A DNA stretch of 64,000 nucleotides, from positions 4,340,001 through 4,404,000 of the forward strand of contig NGZR01000003.1 of the NCBI GenBank assembly GCA_002197995.1, given 5' to 3'. The stretch is from Gaeumannomyces sp. JS-464 (taxonomy: Eukaryota; Ascomycota; Sordariomycetes; Magnaporthales; Magnaporthaceae). A model generated the notes under the pieces. That model was not told where the DNA came from, made no database searches, and was given only the letters and a program-made list of their open reading frames with translations. This document shows, piece by piece, positions 45,971 through 55,636 of the stretch. The translations under genes were made by a program, and so were the position numbers. How positions within the stretch are numbered: the first letter of the stretch is position 1; every line of letters starts with the position of its first letter.

Positions 45971-46570
45971 CTACACGTTCCCAGCAACCTTGCACCTGCC
46001 AATTCGGTCGCGCTCGGGATTCAGGCACACATCCTCGATCTTCCCCTCGCCCTTGCAGTAGACGAGCACCTCCAGCTTCCTGGGGCCGGCGTCCTCGCAG
46101 ACCCCCGGGATCTGGCGACCCTTGACCTTTGGCTTTGCGTTCACGGGGAGGCAGACGTAGAGCGTGCTCAGCCAGGCTTTGTTGGTAGAATTCGGGGCAG
46201 CCGCCATGGCCAGTTCGTTCTGGCCGCCGCTGTCCAGGTTGGAGTGGGGGTGGACTTTGCCGGCGTACCAGGCCTCTTTGATTGTCTTCTCGTCGAAGCC
46301 TGGCAGTATTTCATAAATGCAGCTATGGTTAGCTCGAGCCTTTCCACTCGCAGCCAGGGAATAAAACGCGGCCGAGGCTAGAGTTCACGAACCTTGGTCC
46401 TGGAGCAGGATGTAGCCGCAGTACGTGGCGCCCGTAACACAATGAGCGCCGTGGTTGCCTACTCCGGGAGAATGCATCGTGGAGTTGGTGGAGTTGGACT
46501 GTCCGTGGACCGCATGCGGAATCGAGACCGCGACGAGCGGCAGCAAGCATTGCACCAGTTTGGGCATCAT
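45971..46570 (-). CDS. small secreted protein, 168 residues
   Basis: Exons 46570-46393 and 46299-45971, intron 93 bp (46300-46392, GTTCGT donor), phases close. The signal peptide is MMPKLVQCLLPLVAVSIPHA, cleaved before an Asn/Ser/Thr-rich segment (QSNSTNSTMHS) with N-glycosylation sites. The mature protein has six Cys after the signal (CVTGATYCGY; YVCLP; GVCED; VYCKG; VCLNPERDRIGRC gives two more) and a Lys/Asp-rich centre. Secreted, probably disulfide-bonded, possibly effector-like. No family recognised. Confidence 0.68.
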
Positions 46571-47629
46571 TGTGAATGGGTTTGCGAGGAAAACGGCACG
46601 GTGAGTTGCTCGAGATGTCTCGGTGATGTCCTGGTCAATATCATATCTGATAAAGATAACGAAAGAGAGAAAGACTAACGGCTATATATAGTAGAAGGCA
46701 AGCATACACGCTATGAATTGTGTACAAGCTCGAAGCAGCAGGACTTTGCGGGTGTTGCATCCCCAGGAAGAGGTGTATGACAATGCTGGAGCCATTACGA
46801 AGCCTGTCGTTCTAGGACCATACTCGGGCCAACCGCCCGACTGCCGAGTGAACACCAGCAGGAGAAAGTGCAGTAAATAGTTCTACTTGCGCCCCCGGGT
46901 TCTCCTCGTTCTTCGTCCTCTACCGTTTCACTTCACCGAATGCGCGGAACAGGGAATCCAATGGGCTGGGTTACGTCTGGGATCTCTCCATTGAAGTCGG
47001 GGCCCCCGGCAGCTGAGTTGACTGTATGACCTTGTGGTGCATCGCGTGGGTTGAGGGAGCTCCGGACGCATGCCTAGTTGCCGAGGGACTAGAGCGCTCG
47101 GGAGATGCATCTTAGGCCAAGCATGCCACAGACCTAGGTGGCGAACTGTTGGGTTCCGGGTTCGGCAATTAGATCTCGACTTCCGACGGTGTATGACCCA
47201 TGAGCCGACCTCACTGGGTTGTATCTCAAGTAACTCTACTCGGCACTTTTCGTTGGTCGGAATTACGTGGTTTTCGCTCTCTACTTGATTTAACTGGATG
47301 CACGCTGCTGCCTCAAAAATACAGCGGACGGGGTTGAGTAATATGCTGGTGCTTGCGCCTGTCATTCCATCATTCTTCTCTACCGCCCACTTTGGTTTGC
47401 ACCGACCCCGCTACGGCGGCTTCCACAGTTTTAGCACGTTTGAGTGACGTCCAGTCAGCGAAGCCGCAGGTCTAGAGCATCCCAAGAAACAACGGCAGGC
47501 ACACGTGAGGAGAGCTAGCTACCTCTAGCGAGTAGGAAAACCACGAGGGCCACTCATATCCCGTTCTCAACCGCCAAAAAGGCGTGCGACGAGGACCAGG
47601 CTCGGCTCGGCACGCCGTGAATACTCACA
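46571..47629. other. intergenic between divergent genes
   Basis: 1.06 kb upstream of both the secreted protein (minus) and the porphobilinogen deaminase gene (plus). Open frames carry no domain. Confidence 0.4.
46683..46690 (-). promoter_or_regulatory. TATA-like element upstream of the 168-residue secreted protein
   Basis: TATATATA about 115 bp before the start codon on the minus strand. Good sequence and distance for a fungal core promoter. Confidence 0.4.
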
Positions 47630-48784
47630 ATGGCATCGGCCTCGGCACCGCCGGCAGCGCCGGCCCCATCAGCCATCAAGATCGGGACGCGGCGCTCGCC
47701 TCTGGCGCTCAAGCAGACGGAGCACCTGATCGCGGAGCTGCAAAAGGCACACCCGGGCCTGACGTTCGAGGTCGTGGCCATCAAGACGCAGGGCGACAAG
47801 GACAAGGTGTCGCCGCTGCCGTCGATGGGCAAGGGCCTGTGGACCAACGAGCTCGAGACCATGCTGGCCGCGGGCGAGGTCGACATGGTGCTGCACTGCC
47901 TCAAGGACATGCCCACCACCGTCCCGGCCGGCTTCGAGCTGGGCGTCATCATGGCGCGCGAGGACCCGCGCGACGTCGCCGTCATCCGCTCCGATGCCGC
48001 GCACGCGGCCTGCCGGGTGCTGGCCGACCTGCCCGCGGGCAGCCTCGTTGGCACCAGCAGCCCGCGCCGGTCGGCGCAGCTGAGGCGCCGCTACCCGGCA
48101 CTGCGGTTCCGCGACTACCGCGGCAACATCGACACGCGCCTGTCCAAGCTCGACGCCGAGGGCGGCGAGTTCGGCTGCATCATCCTGGCCGCCGCGGGCC
48201 TGCATCGCATGGGCCTGCACGCCCGCATCTCGCAGTACCTCGACTCGTCCGCCGGTGTCCTGCACGCCGTCGGCCAGGGCGCCCTGGGCATCGAGGTGCG
48301 CGCCGGCGACGCCCGCATGCTCGACGTCGTCCGCGCCGTCGCCCACGAGGCCACGTCGGTCGCCTGCCACGCCGAGCGCGCCGTCATGCGCACCCTCGAG
48401 GGCGGCTGCAGCGTCCCCGTCGGCGTGGAGACGGGAGGAGGCGGCAAGAGGCTGAGGCTCAAGGCCACCGTCGTGAGCCTCGACGGCACCGAGGGCGTGG
48501 ACGCGGACGACTCGGAGCTCGTCTCGACCGCGGAGGAGGCAGAGGCGTTTGGAAAAAAGGTAGCACTCGACCTGGTGGCCAAGGGGGCGGGCAAGATCCT
48601 CGATGCTATCAACGAACTCGACTGGCACCGCCCGTCAAGACGACTGCCGCTTCATCGTGATTTGCCTTTTCTTCCCTTTTTCTTCTGTATTTCCCGCATA
48701 AAAAAAAAAGCACCAAGTCTCATATCTTCCGGAGTAACTAGTTTCACACCAAAGGCAGATAGGTACTTTTCCATCATGCATTAG
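47630..48784 (+). CDS. HEM3: porphobilinogen deaminase (hydroxymethylbilane synthase)
   Basis: Third enzyme of heme biosynthesis: polymerises four porphobilinogens to hydroxymethylbilane with a dipyrromethane cofactor, in the cytosol. Single exon, 384 codons as open. Start MASASAPPAAPAPSAIKIG then RRSPLALKQT (substrate-binding basic N-terminal motif). Catalytic Asp93 is in LKDMPTT. GTSSPRRSAQLRRR and RGNIDTRLSKL are the polypyrrole-binding Arg/Lys block. The dipyrromethane-binding Cys260 is in EGGCSVPVG, followed by the C-terminal domain. Family homology ends around ILDAIN (residue 329). The last 50 or so residues are low in similarity and end in a hydrophobic/Lys-rich stretch, so the true stop may be earlier if the A run at 48,701-48,709 or a nearby base is miscounted. 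Confidence 0.92.
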   Translation: MASASAPPAAPAPSAIKIGTRRSPLALKQTEHLIAELQKAHPGLTFEVVAIKTQGDKDKVSPLPSMGKGLWTNELETMLAAGEVDMVLHCLKDMPTTVPAGFELGVIMAREDPRDVAVIRSDAAHAACRVLADLPAGSLVGTSSPRRSAQLRRRYPALRFRDYRGNIDTRLSKLDAEGGEFGCIILAAAGLHRMGLHARISQYLDSSAGVLHAVGQGALGIEVRAGDARMLDVVRAVAHEATSVACHAERAVMRTLEGGCSVPVGVETGGGGKRLRLKATVVSLDGTEGVDADDSELVSTAEEAEAFGKKVALDLVAKGAGKILDAINELDWHRPSRRLPLHRDLPFLPFFFCISRIKKKAPSLISSGVTSFTPKADRYFSIMH

Positions 48785-49039
48785 GCCTCAACAGCCTCCC
48801 GTTTGTCTATTTACTTTGCTACACACCCCCTTTCCCCATACAGGGGGGATTTTTCGCTTGCCGATCCAGGTTGAGCTATGGATTGTGTATGATTTGTGAG
48901 ACCGATGTACGCCCCGATTACAAGAAAGCCAAAAAGTCAAGACACGAAAATAGAACCAACGAGAAACCGGTTTCTCTGTGTCGTCACCCCCTGCATCGTC
49001 ATTGTGCCCGCGCAACGTCTTCCCGAGCAGCGGTGCTCC
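48785..49039. other. convergent intergenic region
   Basis: 255 bp between HEM3 (plus) and GCV3 (minus), with both 3' ends inside. No gene. Confidence 0.5.
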
Positions 49040-49755
49040 TCAGTGCTCCTCGGTGGCGGTGAAGGCCTTGTACGCCTCGGCATCCATGAGGGTTTCGAGG
49101 TCCTTGACGCCCTGCTCGTCGACCTCGACCTTTGCGACCCAGCCGCCGCCGTGCGAGTCGTCCTCGGGGACCTTGTTGATGGTGCCGGGGGCCTCCTCGA
49201 GGAGCGAGTTGACGTGGGTGACCTTGCAGCTGATGGGCGAGTTGATGTCGGCGGCCGACTTGACCGACTCGACGGCGCCCACCGTGTCGCCCTTCTGGAC
49301 GGCCTTGCCGACCTCGGGAAGCTCGACGTAGACGACGTCGCCCAGCGCTTCGGCCGCGTACTCGGAGATGCCAATCACGCCCGTCTTCTTGTCCGCGCTG
49401 ACGTCGATCCACTCGTGGTACTTGGTGTACCTCCTTATCGGGTCTGCAGGGTGGGGGCGTTAGCACAGGGAACGGGCTCCAAGAGCGCTTCTGGGGTTCG
49501 TGCGGTATGGTTGGCCAGGCAGCTTTGGCGGCGCACCAGCAGCTGTCCGAGGGCAAGCTCATGTCGCATTCCAGGTAGCAGAAACGAGGTTTGTGGAGAA
49601 GGGAGAGCAGGAGTCGGGGTCAACTGACTTCGTGCCGTGGCGGAGAACTGGCGGATGGCGTTGAACCGTGCGGTGGCCAGGGCCGGAGACGGGCGGGGAA
49701 GGATGGAGGCGACGGCCGGCCTGGCGGACCTCACGCAGCGAGCAATTGATGCCAT
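49040..49755 (-). CDS. GCV3: glycine cleavage system H protein, mitochondrial
   Basis: Lipoyl carrier of the mitochondrial glycine decarboxylase complex, shuttling the aminomethyl group between the P, T and L proteins. Exon 1 49755-49629 (mitochondrial presequence rich in Arg/Ser/Ala, MASIARCVRSARPAVASILP, ending FSATAR), intron 49444-49628 (185 bp), exon 2 49443-49040; 176 residues. The lipoyl-Lys motif is GAVESVKSAADINSP, preceded by GVIGISEYAAEALGDVVYVE. The end ATEEH is typical. Phases close. Confidence 0.93.
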
Positions 49756-52750
49756 TGTGACGGTCGAGAGGGCACTAGTACGGAAGATGCGAAGGGTACG
49801 GAGGAAAAAAGGAGAAACTGCAGCTCTTTGCTTGCAGGTCGGCCGACTTTGTCAAGATAAGGGAGCTATTCCGGGGCGCTTCAGACGAGTCGCACCTAGC
49901 AGCATGCCCGCCCGCCGTTCAATCCCGTCGGCCAACGGGTGCCGACGGATGGGCGGGCATGTGGGACGGCTGGTGCTGATAAGATAAGAAATACCGGGGT
50001 TTCGTCCAGGTGTGCCGACGACCGGACCCGCCGCTCAGGCCATTTCCCTTTGACTGGGGAACAGGCGGGCTGTTGATGTACTAGTCAAGGAGATCTAGGT
50101 ACCTAGGTAGGTAGGTAGGTAGTTTTATTTGCCGAGAGTTTGTCATTGGCTCGGGTTGAGCGAATCTCTGCTCTCTCTCTCTCTGTATCTACGTCTCCCT
50201 ACTTGACATAGCACACACTAAATGAGGGCTCAACAAGGTAAAAGGAACCATACATAGCATAAAAGCCCAGGATTTTGTTTTACCAAGCTGAAAGCTGTAG
50301 CGTGTCACATGGGAGCGCTCACTGTCACATTCTTCTCCGTCACGAATCTCACTGCGTATGACGCCACCGATCCACTTGGAGGTGAGGAGGCTCTTCGTGC
50401 TGTGCCTGATCCGAGTCGAATGCTTTGGAGCGCTTACAGAGCACCTACCTCGCTTATCTCTAGCTGCTTGGCTATACTGGTAACCGAATAAGCTCCCGTC
50501 CTCCTCGCTGCCCGTCATGCGCGGCTTCATTCGGTAGGAGGGGTGCGGGAGCCGAGAGCTGAGAGCTGAGAGCTGAGGTTTTCCAATTTTGCTCACCCAG
50601 CGGCCTCTCCATGAATTTTGCGTCTACTGGAAACGGACCAATCAGGCGCGACAAAGGCTGCCCCGCGCGTCCTTGACACGCTTTTAAGTCTCCCCGCCAG
50701 GCTGGACCTGTCTCATGAAATGAGGTTGATGCAGGACCTCCATACCACCTCGATGGATTCAATGCGGGTTTCCTTTCGCATAATCATGCAGGATTATGGT
50801 ATGTGGTGAGCATGATCCACGCGAGCGTGCAAAATCTGGTGAGCCCGAGTCTGGCCACCCAATGCATTGGCCGAGTCTGGGAGCCCAGTTGGCTTTCATG
50901 GCCTCCCTGCCGCCCGGACTGTCTGCCATCGCCGATCCATCTTAGCACGGAGAAAGCAGGCCTGGTCCTCCCTTCTCCCCCTCCCTCCGGGCCTGTCTTT
51001 CGTGTGGGCTAAATCCCCGGTCCCCAGGCGGGCGCATCGGGGCGCCAGGAGGGAGATGCAGAGGAATTCGAGGGGATCCAGCTGCAGGTCACATTCGTCA
51101 TTCTTCATTCCCGGCATGCAGAGTGCTTGTTTGTTTCTGCCAGGGAGGTTCTTGGCTCAGAAACACACGGAAGAGCCGGGGCTTGGAGGGGCTACCCCAC
51201 CAGGTCTTTCAGGAATTTTTTTTCTTTCCATTTCTGATGTTGTTGTGCTGTATTTACTTTTGATGCACAAACCCGCGTCGCGTCTTGTCGGCCCAGCATC
51301 AATATTTGGGGGGTGCTCCATCAGCGCTAGCAGCGGTTGGTGGGTTGTGGGAGGCGACGTTTCGGGCGCTCTGAGTGGCCTGGCTTGCTGCATGTGGGCT
51401 TATTTTGGACTGGCTGCCCGGTGCAGGTACGGGCAGATTCTTGTTGGCGTCACGGCTCCGTCGCGGGCTGTGAGTGGACGGTGGGGTCTGCTCCACGCTC
51501 GATTGATTCGACCAGAAGCGATCCCAGGACGGGCGGTCTCTCCTTCGCGGGCCACCGCCCCAACACCAGCACCCCCAGGCAGCCAGCGGCCAGCTGGCGA
51601 CCGACCGCCCTGGGAATTCTCCGTAGAGTGAAACTGCCCCGAGCTCTCCATCCCGTGCACGCCTCCTGCGCTCGCTTTGCCCTGCCCTGCCCTGCACGTC
51701 GAGCACGACCACTTGCTGCGACGCCCTGCTATTCGAGCCAGACCTCACCTAGCCACGGCCGACTGCCAAACCCGCGCCGTTGCATTTCGAGATCGCCATA
51801 CCCCGAGCACGCCAGCTGGAGCCCTGCCAGCTCTGCACCTATCTCCCCCACAGGCACAGCCAGCAGCCAGCAGGCCGCTTGCCGTCCAGCACAGGGTTCT
51901 AGCCGGGTATGTAGCCTGTTCTGGCCTTTGCCGGAGCCTCCGCCGGAGCCACCGCCCACCAGCACCGCACTGCACCTGCACCTGCACCTGGCCGCCCTCC
52001 TCCACTCCGGCCAGCCCAGCCAGACGGCAGTCCCATGCCCCCCCTTTTCTGACGTTTTGCTCTGCCGCCCCTCCAGACAGACCAGATCGATAGCGACGAG
52101 CAGTCACCTACCCAGACGGCAGCGAGCCAGCCCGCCAGACCGACCGACCGACCGACCTCTCGATCGCGAACCCTCCAATCCGCGCTCGGGCGGCTTCCAC
52201 AAGCTGACGGATGGGGTCCACCGGCCTCTGATCCAGCACCTCAATCGGCACCTCGACAAGGAAAAGCCCAACGGTCGAGCGCCGGCCGCGAACCCACGCA
52301 CGAGCAGCCGGCGGAAGCACCAAGGGCAAATCCCGCAGAGCACCGGCTCGCTTTTCGCCCTTGCACCACGCCCGACCGTCTCACCGTCCCTCCTCCCCGC
52401 TCTGACCCTCGTGCCACCCAGTCATCGTCGCATTCGGCCGGGTGAGGAGCCGTCCAGAACGATCAAGCCAGCCAGCCAGTAGCCGGCTGCCGAGCATCTA
52501 TCTCTCTCTAGCTAGCTCCCAGCTTGTGCTCCCCGCCCTCGTCTGCTCTTGCTCGCAGACCTGCCAGCGAGCCGTGCGACTCCAGCGAACGCCGCTCTGC
52601 CTAAGCTCGAGGCGACCGACGTTTCGCGCGTAGCTCTCCCTGTGCCTATCGCCCTAGCCCCTTCGCTCACTGCACAACCAGTCGCCCAAGCTGGATTCGT
52701 CCACGCTGTCAGCAGGGTCTCAGGGCCAGTACCACGACGCCCTGGACAGG
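49756..52750. other. 3 kb region upstream of GCV3 and the Tem1/Spg1 gene
   Basis: No gene recognised. It contains AGGT and CT microsatellites (50095-50121 and 50164-50185). From about 51,600 it is GC-rich, with many CCAGCC, GACCGACC and similar short repeats, typical of a long structured 5' leader for the GTPase gene. A 381-codon open frame on the plus strand (51,337-52,482) is Ser/Pro/Arg-rich with no domain and most likely leader sequence. Confidence 0.45.
50095..50121. repeat. (AGGT)n microsatellite
   Basis: Tandem tetranucleotide aggtacctaggtaggtaggt and continuation; about six units, slightly imperfect at the left. Confidence 0.85.
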
Positions 52751-53877
52751 ATGGACACGGACCCCGCCCCAGTAGATGCCCACGAGGACACCCTCGGCGG
52801 CATCGAGGGCTCTCCCCACATCAGCTCCGGCGCCGCCGCCCAGCGCCCCAGCCATGGTCAATCGACGTCGCTCGACCAAGGCCTCAGCAGCAACGGCAAC
52901 GGCCACAGCCACATTCACAGCAACCCAGGCCAATATCACCAGCTCCCGGATGACATGGACCGCTACAACACGCCGCCACTGCCGCCACCGGGCCCTTCGA
53001 TATCAAGGCCACCATCCGTCCTCTCGGCCGGAGGTGGCGCACACGGCGGCGCCGCATACAACGGAAACGGAGCGGCCGACCATGGCTCACGCGGCAGCGG
53101 GGCGCACGCCGAGGCTGCGTCGTCAGCTAGGGACAACGGCCGCAACCACGTCGTGATCAAGGTCGGCATGGTGGGCGACGCGCAGATTGGCAAGACGAGT
53201 CTGATGGTCAAGTACGTCGAGGGCAGCTGGGATGAGGACTACATCCAGACCCTGGGTGTCAACTTCATGGAGAAGACCATCAGCATCCGCAACACCGAGA
53301 TCACCTTCAGCATCTGGGATCTGGGCGGCCAGCGCGAGTTTGTCAACATGCTGCCCCTCGTCTGCAACGACGCTGTCGCCATCCTCTTCATGTTCGACCT
53401 CACCCGCAAGAGCACCCTCAACAGCATCAAGGAGTGGTACCGCCAGGGCAGGGGGTTCAACAAGACCGCTATTCCAATTCTTGTTGGCACAAAGTACGAC
53501 CACTTTGTCAACTTCCCGAGGGAGGATCAGGAGGAGATCTCAAATCAGGTACGCCCCGGGCGCGAGCTTTAGGTTCATGTCTATTACGTAGCGCGAGCGT
53601 CTAGCCCAACTGACTCTCGTTTTTACTCTTCCTTTCCAGGCACGTCGATTCGCAAAGGCAATGCGCGCCGCTCTGATCTTCAGCAGCACCAGCCACAGCA
53701 TCAACGTCCAGAAGGTAGGTCATGTCAGCCCACTTTAGCCAGCACCTGCGAATTTCTAACTTGGCCGTCGTCGTCCAGATCTTCAAGATTGTGCTCTCCA
53801 AGGCCTTTGACTTGAAATGCACTATCCCAGAAATCGAGAACGTCGGCGAACCTCTTCTTCTATACCAATCCTGCTAA
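52751..53877 (+). CDS. Tem1/Spg1-type septation GTPase with long N-terminal extension
   Basis: Small Ras-superfamily GTPase that triggers the septation initiation (mitotic exit) network. Exons 52751-53548, 53640-53714, 53779-53877; 323 residues with all phases closing. The GTPase core starts near residue 133. G1 is GDAQIGKTS (142-150), the switch I region is [15 protein letters not shown]3 is [10 protein letters not shown]4 is GTKYD. The end is the family's short C-terminus without a CaaX box ([13 protein letters not shown], Cys last). Residues 1 to about 130 are Gly/Ser/Pro/His-rich and disordered, with an acidic beginning. Yeast Tem1 and fission yeast Spg1 lack such a long leader; filamentous fungi may extend it. 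An alternative start inside would give a shorter form, but Kozak-like context and open frame support 52751. Confidence 0.88.
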
Positions 53878-55636
53878 TGAGAGGGGAGAGTCTCCAACAC
53901 TCTGGCGCCCTCGTCTCTAGGCCCCTGTGTCTGCGCTACTGGTGGCAGGGGAACCCTTCCCTCCGGTATCAGATATCAGACCTTCTGATGAGCATTTGCA
54001 CCTGGGATGTTGCCCCCATATACGATACGAAGCTCAACTGTGCTCATCCTTCGACAGCCGGTTATTGCAACAATGCGATGGAATCGGGCCTAAGGCCCCC
54101 TTGCCCGCGGGTCCAGGCGCCGATACCCTTTAAAATCCAGACAGACTATCTCGCCGCCTAGCCCCGTCGCAAACCACATATCGCCACGCTACCCTGGTCT
54201 TTTTTCCCACCCCCTCTTAAAACAAGATTCTCTTTTCATTTTCCATCCCGAAATCTGGCACCCACCGGGATTCCTAGATTCAACTAGGCATCCGTGCGAT
54301 TTGAGTCATCATCTGTTTAGCCCGCCATTCGACGGTTCTCTGGGGACCACATAAACTGCCACTTGGCAGAAAATCACTCGAGCGTCATCAAGCGCCTCGG
54401 CCATCCATTCGCTCAAGCCCTTTCTACACACGTTTCCTTTCCTTTGTCATCCAATATGATGTGCAAGTTCGCCGCAACTCTGCATTTCCACCTCTCCTTG
54501 TTGTCTTGGTCTCTTGCCTTATTTCTTCTCTCGTCTTAAGATCTGCAAATCTCCTCCAAGAAGAATGAAGAATCGCTGTGAAAGACGAGGGGAAAAGATA
54601 TTATACCCTGGGGGAAGTATACATGTGGGTTTGCCACAAGACTGAAAGAAGGATGGGTATGTGGGGGCAAGCAAGGTATCACGATCAACCAATGTTCACG
54701 GAGAGAGGAAGGCGAAGCGCCGTCCTGCTCATCCGTTGCCCCTTTTGGTTTTCCCACTTCGGGCCGGCTACCAACCCTTTTCTTTTCCCTTGTTATTTCC
54801 GTGTACGTTTTGGCGCCAACTGAGTTTTAACCTCGATTCCAAGGGAAAGAAAAGGCTTTCCCACGGGGAGGAATGGGGCATATGGGGAAATGGGAAATAC
54901 TACACCGCCTTGCGTTGCTTTTTTTTTATTTTTATTTTTTTTTTTTAATCATATTCTGCCTCCATTGTTTTAAACCACTCCCGGCCCTCCCTAGCCTGCT
55001 GCCATGTTCAGGCCTCCCATAAATGTAATTGTGATTTTGGCGCATGTCACCCGTCGCCGCGCCATAACCCTACAAAGGACGGCTCCCCATCCCCTCCGTG
55101 CCCTCTCAGGCTCCCTGGTTTCCTTTTGTTTTTGTTCACTTGTCTCTGTTTATCGCAACGCGAGCCTTTTGCACGAACCATCTCGGCGTAATTGGATGCT
55201 GTTCTAGCATAGGCTGGTCCAAAAAGCCATGAATCCAGAGGTGGATGTTGATAATAAATAAGCGCGCGAGCAACTTCGCTGCAGCCTTCATGGCAACCAA
55301 AGCGTGGCTTCCCTTCTGGCCAAAGGCAGCAGCAATCATACCTCCCCTCCGAAACCCTACCTATGAATCAGATTATGACCAGATCCCATTCAAAAGAAAA
55401 CAATGCAAGGAAAAGTGGATATGTATAGAGACTGCTCAGAATTGTTCTCGTCTGCTGCGGTAGTTTTTGTGTAGACCACCTCCCAGCTGGATACGGAAAT
55501 ACTCTCGCGGTCTCCAAAGATCGAGGTTCGGTTCCCCAAAAAGTAGCTGCCGTCACGTCGTGCGCGACTACCGCCGGTCTTCCACAGGCAACACCCGATC
55601 ATGCCGAACACGACGCATAATTTTAATTGAGGGGCA
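53878..55636. other. convergent intergenic region
   Basis: 1.76 kb between the ends of the GTPase gene (plus) and the CAND1 gene (minus). It has low-complexity T-rich runs (about 54,915-54,947). No gene seen. Confidence 0.4.

Noticed and set aside
47584..48660. 358-codon and 319-codon frames overlapping HEM3
   Set aside because: Shadow frames rich in Arg/Pro/Ala with no domain; HEM3 motifs lie in the frame starting at 47630.
51337..52482. 381-codon Ser/Pro/Arg-rich plus-strand frame
   Set aside because: No domain or splice signals; lies in the GC-rich leader upstream of the Tem1/Spg1 gene, with overlapping frames on both strands.
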